5,607 nt of DNA, from NCBI GenBank assembly GCA_009699915.1, contig WLNG01000107.1, positions 1 to 5,607 on the forward strand, given 5' to 3'. Every line of letters starts with the position of its first letter. Position 1 is the stretch's first letter. Below, piece after piece: positions 1 to 5,073 of this stretch. Position numbers and translations under genes: made by a program. The DNA is from Actinomycetota bacterium (GTDB taxonomy: Bacteria; Actinomycetota; Thermoleophilia; Solirubrobacterales; Solirubrobacteraceae). Below the pieces are notes generated by a model, which saw only the letters and a list, made by a program, of their open reading frames with translations, ran no database searches and was not told where the DNA came from.

Positions 1-521
1 AGGCGCGGCGCCTGGAGGTCGCGCTCGGAGACGAGGATCTCCGCGCGCGGCAGCGGCCATTCGATCGCGACGTCCGGATCGTCCCACGCGATGTCGCGCT
101 CGACGGCCGGGTCGTAGTAGGCCGTCTGCTTGTAGAGCACGTCGGCGACGTCGCTCATCACGATGAACCCGTGCGCGAAGCCGACCGGCACGTACAGCAC
201 GTGGAGGTTCTCGTCGCTGAGCTCGAACGCCTCCCAGCGGCCGTAGGCCGGCGAGCCGCGGCGCAGATCGACGATCACGTCGACGATCCGGCCGCGACCG
301 CAGCGCACGAGCTTGGCCGAACCATCGCCGACGGCGAAGTGCATGCCGCGCAGGACGCCGCGCGAGGAGCGCGAGTGGTTGTCCTGCACGAAGGGCTCGG
401 TGACGGCGTGCTCGGCAAGGACGCTGGCGCGAAAGGTCTCCGCGAAGAAGCCGCGGTCATCCGGGAAGACGCGCGGCCTCAGCAGCAGCGCGTCCGGCAG
501 CGTCGTCGTGACAGCTTCCAT
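1..521 (-). CDS. rfbC: dTDP-4-dehydrorhamnose 3,5-epimerase, 3' end beyond the left edge
   Basis: RfbC/RmlC epimerises C3 and C5 of dTDP-4-dehydro-6-deoxy-D-glucose to give dTDP-4-dehydro-L-rhamnose, the third step of dTDP-L-rhamnose synthesis in the cytoplasm. The minus strand reads from ATG at 521 through 173 intact codons to the left edge, close to the family's usual length of about 180, so only a few residues and the stop are missing. Visible family features are the DDRG segment (residues 21-24), FVQDNHSRS (44-52), GVLRGMHF with the expected catalytic His61 (55-62), VPVGFAHGF (111-119), Tyr130 at the active-site tyrosine position, and the SERD segment with Asp168, the expected partner of the histidine. 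The usual GLHYQ is GMHFA here, a mild variation. The ATG at 521 fits the family's N-terminus, and a -10-like hexamer lies 10 nt upstream, so the mRNA would have almost no leader and no Shine-Dalgarno. It is divergent from the downstream glycosyltransferase genes, which are plausible users of the rhamnose donor. Confidence 0.95.
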   Translation of the reverse strand, partial: MEAVTTTLPDALLLRPRVFPDDRGFFAETFRASVLAEHAVTEPFVQDNHSRSSRGVLRGMHFAVGDGSAKLVRCGRGRIVDVIVDLRRGSPAYGRWEAFELSDENLHVLYVPVGFAHGFIVMSDVADVLYKQTAYYDPAVERDIAWDDPDVAIEWPLPRAEILVSERDLQAPR

Positions 522-531
522 GCAGCGCGCA

Positions 532-560
532 AGCCTAGAGCGGATGGGCGCCCCACGCTC
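532..560 (-). promoter_or_regulatory. Putative near-leaderless promoter for rfbC
   Basis: On the minus strand a TAGGCT hexamer (537 to 532) matches the actinobacterial -10 pattern TANNNT. It ends 10 nt before the rfbC ATG at 521, so transcription would start about 3-4 nt upstream of the start codon. Exactly 17 bp upstream lies GAGCGT (560 to 555), which is unlike the consensus TTGACA but nearly identical to the element at the same place in the opposite promoter. This is a motif-and-spacing prediction only. Confidence 0.5.
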
Positions 561-566
561 TACGCT
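538..566 (+). promoter_or_regulatory. Putative leaderless promoter for the coiled-coil/glycosyltransferase operon
   Basis: TACGCT at 561-566 fits the -10 pattern TANNNT and ends 7 nt before the ATG at 574, which would put the transcription start at or within a base of that ATG. GAGCGG at 538-543 sits 17 bp upstream in the -35 position but does not resemble TTGACA. No Shine-Dalgarno precedes 574, which agrees with leaderless translation, common in Actinomycetota. The element shares its sequence with the divergent rfbC promoter through the inverted repeat. Confidence 0.5.
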
Positions 567-573
567 TGCCGCG

Positions 574-852
574 ATGACCGGCGATCCGCAGACACAGGCG
601 CAGCTCGCGGCGGAGAACGAGCTGCTGCGCGCCCGGGTGGCCGAGCTCGAGGCGGAGCTGACGGCCCAGGCGGCGCGCACGAACGCGATCGTGGCCGAGG
701 CCCAGGAGCGCACGTACTGGCTCGACCGCTGGCACCTCGACCTCAACAGCGCGATGGCGCGCCCGGGCGCCGCACAGGCGCGCGGGGTCGTGCGGCTGCT
801 GCGCTGGCCGCTGCGTCAGCTGCATCGGCTACGGGGGCGCCTGCGCGGCTGA
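574..852 (+). CDS. Small coiled-coil protein of unknown function, coupled to the glycosyltransferase gene
   Basis: This 92-residue protein is not a family I can name. It has three visible parts. Residues 11-45 form a heptad-patterned helix with Leu11, Asn15, Leu18, Val22, Leu25 and Leu29 at core positions, rich in Glu and Ala; the buried Asn is typical of dimeric coiled coils. Next comes a short aromatic element, ERTYWLDRWHLDLN (45-58), which I recall seeing after coiled coils in actinobacterial sugar-polymer proteins. A strongly basic tail (70-92) contains RLLRWPLRQLHRLRGRLRG and could be an amphipathic membrane-binding helix. There is no signal peptide. The stop shares one base with the next ATG (TGATG), so translation is probably coupled and the product likely works with that glycosyltransferase, perhaps as a tether or scaffold (inference). 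ATG 574 is preferred because a -10-like element sits 7 nt upstream. An in-frame ATG at 544 would add 10 residues but lies inside the promoter repeat. The opposite strand over this region shows no recognisable protein. Confidence 0.75.
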   Translation: MTGDPQTQAQLAAENELLRARVAELEAELTAQAARTNAIVAEAQERTYWLDRWHLDLNSAMARPGAAQARGVVRLLRWPLRQLHRLRGRLRG

Positions 853-2975
853 TGCCCTCCTCCTCGGTCGCCATCCCCGTGAAGGACGGGGCCCGCTGGC
901 TCGCGGAGGTGCTCGACGCCGTCCTGCGCGAGGCGCCGGACGAGGTACTCGTCATCGATTCGGGCTCCAGCGACGCATCGGTGGCGATCGCGCGCGCCGC
1001 GGGCGTTCGCGTGGAAGAGATCCCCGCGCAGGAGTTCGGCCACGGGCGCACGCGCAACCTCGCGATCGACCTGACCTCGGGTGACATCCTCTGCTTCCTC
1101 ACCCAGGACGCGACCCCGGTGCCTGGCTGGCTGGCCGCCTACGCGGAGATCTTCGCGCTCGACGAGCGCGTCGGCGCGGCGTTCGGCCCCCACCTCCCGC
1201 GGCATGACACCAGCCCGATGATCGCGCGCGAGCTCGAGGAGTTCTTCGCCGGGTTCGCCCCCGAGGGACGTCCCACAATCCAATCGTCGGCCGACGGCCC
1301 CGGCCCCCACCCCGGGTTCCTCTCCAACGCCAACGCCGCCTACCGCCGCGCAGCGCTCGAAGAGCTTCGCTTCCGCGACGTCCCCTACGCCGAGGATCAG
1401 GCGTTCGCGAAAGACCTCTTCGCCGCCGGCTGGTTCAAGGCGTACCACCCGGGCGCCGGCGTCCTCCACGCACACGACTACCCGTGGAGGGCCTTCATGC
1501 AGCGCTACTTCGACGAGTACCGCGGCCTGCGCGAGACCACCGGCCACATCCAGGGATTCGGACTGCGCTCCACCGCCCGCGGGGTGCGCTCCGGGGTCGC
1601 GCGCGACCGTGCCTGGCTGCGCGAGCGTGGCGCCGGGCGCGGGGAGCTCGCGGCATGGTCGGCGCGCTCGGCAGCCCACCACGCGGGGCGTGCAGCCTTC
1701 TCCGCCCTCGGCTCGCGCGCCGACCGACTGCCCTCACGGGTACAGCAGGCGTTCTCTCTGGAGGGGCGCGGTGACACGCAGACGGCCGAGCCCGTCGCCG
1801 GCGCGCCCCGCCTGCCGAAGGTCACTCGGCGTGCGCCCGCGCTCAGGCGCGAACTCCATGACGAGGTCGCCCGCCTCGCGCGCGAGGGCGCAGCCCCACT
1901 GCTCGACCCGCTCCCCGGAATGGCCGACGCACGCCAGCTCCACGTCGCGATCGTGATCCCCGAGTTCCGCGTCGGCAGCGGCGGGCACAACTCGATCTTC
2001 CAGATCGCGCTCGGACTCGAGCGGCTCGGCCACAGCGTCTCGATCTGGCTGCACGACCCGAACGGACGCCAGGCGAGCGAATGGCCCGCGACGGTGCGCG
2101 GACTGATCCGCGAGCACTTCGCTCCGCTGCAGGCGCCGGTCTACAAGGATCTCGAGCGCGACTGGTTCGGCGCCGACGTCGTCGTGGCGACCGGGTGGCA
2201 GACGGTCCACCCGGTGATGCTCCTGCCGAACTGCCGCGCCCGCGCCTACCTCGTCCACGACCACGAGAACGAGTTCGAGGGGACCTCCGCGGAGAGCCGC
2301 TGGGCGCAGGACACCTACCGGCTCGGCCTCTTCCACATCTGCTCGAGCCCCTGGCTCCTGAACCTCGTAACCGGGACCTACGGCGGCGAGGGCTCGCTCT
2401 TCCAGTTCGGGGTCGACCATGAGATCTACCGGCAGCTCCCGATCGAGCGCGAGCCGCAGACGGTCCTCTTCTACGGGCGCAAGGCGACGCCGCGACGCGC
2501 CGTCCCGCTCGGCCTGCTGGCGCTCGCCGCGCTCCACCACCGGCGTCCGCAGACGCGCATCGTGCTCTTCGGCGACACGCCGGTGAAGACGAGCTTCCCG
2601 TATGACCACGTGGGCGTCGCGAGCCAGGAGGAGCTCGCGTGGCTCTACGGGCAGGCCTCCGCCGGGCTCGTCCTGTCGATGACGAACTACTCGCTGGTTC
2701 CCCAGGAGATGATGGCCTGCGGCCTGCCGGTCGTCGACCTCGCCGGCTTCAGCGCCGAGACGGTCTTCGGCGAGGACGGGCCGATCGAACTGGCGGCCTT
2801 CGAGGCCGATGCCCTTGCGGATGCGCTCGAACGGCTGCTCGATGACGAGGCCCTGTGGCAACGCCGCTCCCAGGCAGGCGTGGACTTCGTGCGCGACCAC
2901 ACGTGGGAAGCCGCAGCCCGTCAGGTCGAGGACGGGCTGCGCCAGGCACTGCGGGCACGCGCGCAGCGTCCCTGA
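852..2975 (+). CDS. Bifunctional glycosyltransferase: GT2 rhamnosyltransferase-like domain fused to WsaF-like GT4 domain
   Basis: This 707-residue cytoplasmic or membrane-associated enzyme probably adds two sugars, likely including L-rhamnose, to a lipid-linked surface glycan. The GT2 (GT-A fold) domain covers about residues 5-235. It shows VAIPVKDG (6-13), VIDSGSSD (34-41), RTRNLAI (66-72), FLTQDATP with QDA at 85-87 in the DXD metal/nucleotide position, SNANAAYRR (158-166), AEDQAF with the likely catalytic acid at 181-182, and HAHDYPW (206-212). These are hallmarks of RfbN/RgpB-type rhamnosyltransferases. Residues 236-361 are an Arg/Ala-rich linker with no domain I recognise. The GT-B domain (about 362-705) starts VAIVIPEFRVGSGGHN with the glycine-rich loop at 375-378. 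It continues with YLVHDHENEF (466-475), ICSSPWL (496-502), LFYGRKA (539-545) and VPQEMMACGLPVV (616-628), where Glu619 is in the donor-binding position; this matches WsaF, a rhamnan rhamnosyltransferase. The start is ATG 852, overlapping the upstream stop by one base. The frame stays open upstream to 171, but that part is antisense to rfbC and gives no protein-like sequence. Sugar specificity is inferred from family and neighbours. Confidence 0.9.
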   Translation: MPSSSVAIPVKDGARWLAEVLDAVLREAPDEVLVIDSGSSDASVAIARAAGVRVEEIPAQEFGHGRTRNLAIDLTSGDILCFLTQDATPVPGWLAAYAEIFALDERVGAAFGPHLPRHDTSPMIARELEEFFAGFAPEGRPTIQSSADGPGPHPGFLSNANAAYRRAALEELRFRDVPYAEDQAFAKDLFAAGWFKAYHPGAGVLHAHDYPWRAFMQRYFDEYRGLRETTGHIQGFGLRSTARGVRSGVARDRAWLRERGAGRGELAAWSARSAAHHAGRAAFSALGSRADRLPSRVQQAFSLEGRGDTQTAEPVAGAPRLPKVTRRAPALRRELHDEVARLAREGAAPLLDPLPGMADARQLHVAIVIPEFRVGSGGHNSIFQIALGLERLGHSVSIWLHDPNGRQASEWPATVRGLIREHFAPLQAPVYKDLERDWFGADVVVATGWQTVHPVMLLPNCRARAYLVHDHENEFEGTSAESRWAQDTYRLGLFHICSSPWLLNLVTGTYGGEGSLFQFGVDHEIYRQLPIEREPQTVLFYGRKATPRRAVPLGLLALAALHHRRPQTRIVLFGDTPVKTSFPYDHVGVASQEELAWLYGQASAGLVLSMTNYSLVPQEMMACGLPVVDLAGFSAETVFGEDGPIELAAFEADALADALERLLDDEALWQRRSQAGVDFVRDHTWEAAARQVEDGLRQALRARAQRP

Positions 2976-2989
2976 AGCCGCCGCGGCGC
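2976..2989. other. 14 bp convergent gap without a visible terminator
   Basis: Only 14 bases separate the stop of the plus-strand glycosyltransferase (TGA 2973-2975) from the stop of the minus-strand DUF2142 gene (TGA 2992-2990). A 10 bp self-complementary stretch, CGCCGCGGCG at 2979-2988, has no loop and no T-run on either strand, so it is not a convincing intrinsic terminator. Transcripts from both sides probably run into each other or end by Rho. Confidence 0.6.
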
Positions 2990-4459
2990 TCAGGCGTAGT
3001 AGCGGCCGATCGTCAGCACCGCCGCGAAGACGGTGTGCGCGACCGCGAGCCCGACGATGCCGACGGCCACCTCGCGGCCCCAGCGCCCCGCGCCGGTGAC
3101 GACGAGGCCGATGACCGCACCGTAGAGGGCGAGCAGCGGGAAGAGGTAGCGCAGCTGCTCGAAGGCGAAGCCGGTCTGCAGCCGATACTCGTAGGCGGGC
3201 TTGGCGATGACGATCGTCAGGCCGAGCACCATCAGCGCGTAGGTGACGAGCTCCCCGCGGCAGCGTCCGAGGACCGATCGGCCCGCCCAGGCGGCGCGCC
3301 CGAGCAGCGCCAGCAGCCCCGCCCAGACGCCGAGCGCCACACCGGTGACCCAGCCCGGGAACCGGTAGTCGAGCCAGCCGAAGTACCCGACCCACGCCTT
3401 GAACCAGATGTTGTACGCCGGGACCTTCCCGGGGATCAGGTCGTCGAGGAACGGCAGCCGCGGCAGATAGGACTGCAGCCAGTAGGCGATGCGGCCGGAC
3501 ATCGTCGGCGCCTGACCGGTGCCGGCGCTGACGACGGGTGACGCCGCGCTCCCCGGATCGTTGAGGCCGTGGTCCCAGACCGTTGCGCCGAGCCCGGCGT
3601 AGACGAGCAGCGGCAGGACGGCCGGTCCCGCGGCCGCCGCCGCAAGACGCAGCCGCCGCTCCCGCGGCAGTCGCGCGAGCAGGATCAAGAGCCCTAACGC
3701 CGCCCCGGGGACCAGGCCGGTGAAGGTCTGCTTCGAAACGAGGCCGATGCCGATGGCCGCACCGATACCGAGGGCCAGGCGCAGGCTCAGCCCGCGGCGG
3801 AAGGCTCGGGCGAGGCCGAAGAAGAGCGCCGCCGCCGCCGCGAACATGAGGTTGTCAGGCGTGACGCCGCCGCTGATGAACCCGAACATCGGCTGGAAGG
3901 CGACCGCCAGCGCCCCGGCCGCCGCAGCGACCCGGCGCCCCGGCAGGACCTCGGCGACGAAGAGGAAGGTGAAGAGGACGGTCAGCCCCGCGAGCAGGAC
4001 CGACAGCAGCCGCACCGCCTGCAGCCGGCCGAGGATGTCCGCGCCGGCGGCATCGGCGACGAGGTACGGCACGGCTCCGAGCAGGTAGTAGCCGGGAGGC
4101 TGAGGACTGGCGCTTGTGCGCCCGCCGCCGTCCGACGCCGAGCGGGGCTCGCTGAGCGTGCGCTTCAGGCGCCACTCGTCCCTGCCCTCCCACGGCCCGC
4201 GTCCCGTGGGGTTCCCGACGGTGCGGCTGAAACGCAGCGCGCTCATCGCCGCTCCGAACTCGCTGGAGATCGGCTGCTCATCGGCGGCGCCGGCGAGCGT
4301 GCCCGTCTGCGCGACCTCCTGGACGTAAGCGAAGTGCTGCGGCTCGTCCGGGACCTGCAGCGGCGGGATGATGACGCTCCAGGCGAGCGCGACGAGCACG
4401 CCGATCAGGCCGCAGAGGAGGGCGCCGCGCGCGGTCGGACTCTCGCGCAGCCGCGTCAC
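2990..4459 (-). CDS. DUF2142 family multi-spanning membrane protein, GT-C-like glycosyltransferase candidate
   Basis: The 489-residue product has about 11 hydrophobic segments (roughly 13-31, 150-170, 176-190, 202-218, 226-242, 248-264, 272-292, 369-387, 404-420, 436-456, 464-484). The first loop after membrane segment 1 carries IPPLQVPDEPQHFAY (31-45), the signature of DUF2142. The Asp38-Glu39 pair sits where GT-C enzymes keep their catalytic acid. SPQPPGYYLL (118-127), FQPMFGFISGGVTPDN (188-203) and QLRYLFPLLALYG (435-447) are further family-like segments. A large hydrophilic loop lies at about 293-368. DUF2142 proteins are little characterised; transfer of a lipid-linked sugar on the outer face of the membrane is inferred from topology and from the polyprenyl-phosphate glycosyltransferase in the same operon. 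The GTG start at 4459 overlaps the upstream stop (GTGA) and is preceded by GGGGGG at 4472-4467, 7 nt upstream. An ATG at 4522 would add 21 Arg/Gly-rich residues inside the upstream gene and is unlikely. Confidence 0.88.
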   Translation of the reverse strand: MTRLRESPTARGALLCGLIGVLVALAWSVIIPPLQVPDEPQHFAYVQEVAQTGTLAGAADEQPISSEFGAAMSALRFSRTVGNPTGRGPWEGRDEWRLKRTLSEPRSASDGGGRTSASPQPPGYYLLGAVPYLVADAAGADILGRLQAVRLLSVLLAGLTVLFTFLFVAEVLPGRRVAAAAGALAVAFQPMFGFISGGVTPDNLMFAAAAALFFGLARAFRRGLSLRLALGIGAAIGIGLVSKQTFTGLVPGAALGLLILLARLPRERRLRLAAAAAGPAVLPLLVYAGLGATVWDHGLNDPGSAASPVVSAGTGQAPTMSGRIAYWLQSYLPRLPFLDDLIPGKVPAYNIWFKAWVGYFGWLDYRFPGWVTGVALGVWAGLLALLGRAAWAGRSVLGRCRGELVTYALMVLGLTIVIAKPAYEYRLQTGFAFEQLRYLFPLLALYGAVIGLVVTGAGRWGREVAVGIVGLAVAHTVFAAVLTIGRYYA

Positions 4460-5073
4460 TCGCGCACCCCCCGCGCGACCCACGCGAGCGCGCCGACGCC
4501 GGCCCCCAGCAGGATCAGGCACGCGACCACGAACCAGGCGGACCCGCCACCCCTGGCCGCGCCTCCGCGGTCGATGACCTTCGGGACCAGCGACGCCCCG
4601 GAGCGCTCGCCGGCCACGTACCAGGAGAACGCGGGCGTGCCCGGGAGCTTCGGGTCCTGGCTGGGCAGCCCGGCCAGGGCGACCCGAGCGGGACTCGCGT
4701 TGGAGATGCAGACGCGCACATTCCTGCGCTCGGCACGCACCTCGGGCTCGAGGACGAAATCGGTCACCCCGTTGCGGCGCTCCGCGGCGGGTGCTTGGGC
4801 GACCGCCCGGCCGGCGCCGGTGAGCTCGGCCGAGAGACGCGCCGAGGGCCGGCCGTAGGTTCCGATCACCGTTCGCAGAACGGCCGTTCCCGCCGGCACT
4901 CTGCGCCCGGTGACGCAGAGGTCGCTGCCGGGCTGGATGTCCCCGATGAAGGCGATCGCAGGCGCGTTGCTGGACCCCGCCACCCGCTCGTCGCGGTGCA
5001 CGAGGATCGCCGCAAGTCCGACCCCGATGCCCACGAGCACCACGGCCAGCACCGCCGCGACGCTGCGCTTCAC
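4456..5073 (-). CDS. Bitopic envelope protein of unknown function with a two-cysteine exposed domain
   Basis: I do not recognise a named family. The 205-residue product starts VKRSVAAVLAVVLVGIGVG, a positively charged end followed by a hydrophobic segment (5-25) that looks like an uncleaved signal anchor. The middle (26-177) is polar, has beta-like alternation, and contains FIGDIQPGSDLCVTGRRVPAG (start Phe42, Cys53) and VRVCISN (Cys122), two cysteines that could form a disulfide outside the cell. A second membrane segment at about 178-200 ends in WVARGVRE, with basic residues expected inside, so both ends are predicted cytoplasmic with a domain of about 150 residues outside. The GTG at 5073 overlaps the upstream TGA as GTGA, and the hydrophobic helix begins within a few residues of it. 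The in-frame ATG at 5205 would place 44 Arg-rich residues inside the upstream gene. Tight coupling to a glycosyltransferase before it and a DUF2142 protein after it suggests an accessory role in outer-face sugar transfer or glycan binding (inference). Confidence 0.82.
   Translation of the reverse strand: MKRSVAAVLAVVLVGIGVGLAAILVHRDERVAGSSNAPAIAFIGDIQPGSDLCVTGRRVPAGTAVLRTVIGTYGRPSARLSAELTGAGRAVAQAPAAERRNGVTDFVLEPEVRAERRNVRVCISNASPARVALAGLPSQDPKLPGTPAFSWYVAGERSGASLVPKVIDRGGAARGGGSAWFVVACLILLGAGVGALAWVARGVRE
4467..4472 (-). promoter_or_regulatory. Purine-rich Shine-Dalgarno-like run before the DUF2142 start
   Basis: Six consecutive G residues on the minus strand (4472-4467) lie 7 nt before GTG 4459 and inside the end of the upstream gene. 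The spacing fits a ribosome binding site and supports the GTG at the GTGA overlap rather than ATG 4522. The run also sits in generally G-rich coding sequence, so chance is possible. Confidence 0.4.

Larger units (their letters stand above)
530..568. repeat. Imperfect inverted repeat between divergent genes
   Basis: The left arm at 530-542 (CAAGCCTAGAGCG) and the right arm at 556-568 (CGCTCTACGCTTG) are reverse complements at 12 of 13 positions, with a C/C mismatch at 535/563. The 13 bp centre carries a smaller stem, TGGG (545-548) with CCCA (552-555). The repeat fills most of the 52 bp gap between the rfbC start and the coiled-coil gene start. Each arm contains a TASGCT -10-like hexamer pointing outward. 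It could be an operator for a dimeric regulator, or two copies of one promoter sequence placed back to back. There is no U-run, and the position between divergent starts argues against a terminator. Confidence 0.7.

Noticed and set aside
535..825. Minus-strand open frame opposite the coiled-coil gene
   Set aside because: It begins inside an overlapping coding region and ends in the promoter repeat. The translation has no motif, whereas the plus strand shows heptads and a coupled stop/start.
171..851. Upstream extension of the glycosyltransferase frame, giving a 934-residue reading from ATG 171
   Set aside because: The extra 227 residues are antisense to rfbC and out of frame with the coiled-coil gene. 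They are low-complexity Arg/Ala/Asp sequence, and GT2 motifs begin only after ATG 852.
816..1682. 288-codon minus-strand open frame opposite the GT2 domain
   Set aside because: It is a mirror of a GC-biased coding region. The plus strand has complete GT2 motifs, and this translation shows no recognisable domain.
2976..2992. GC-rich palindrome between the convergent stops as a bidirectional terminator
   Set aside because: The 10 bp self-complementary core has no loop, its flanking bases pair only out of register, and neither strand has a T-run.
1734..3395. 553-codon open frame on the minus strand across the convergent junction
   Set aside because: It runs antisense through the GT4 domain and in the wrong frame through the DUF2142 gene. 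Its translation is Arg/Ala/Gly-rich without motifs, as expected from high-GC third-position bias.
2855..3541. 228-codon plus-strand open frame opposite the DUF2142 C-terminus
   Set aside because: The translation is Asp/Arg/Pro-rich and motif-free. The minus strand encodes clear membrane helices here.
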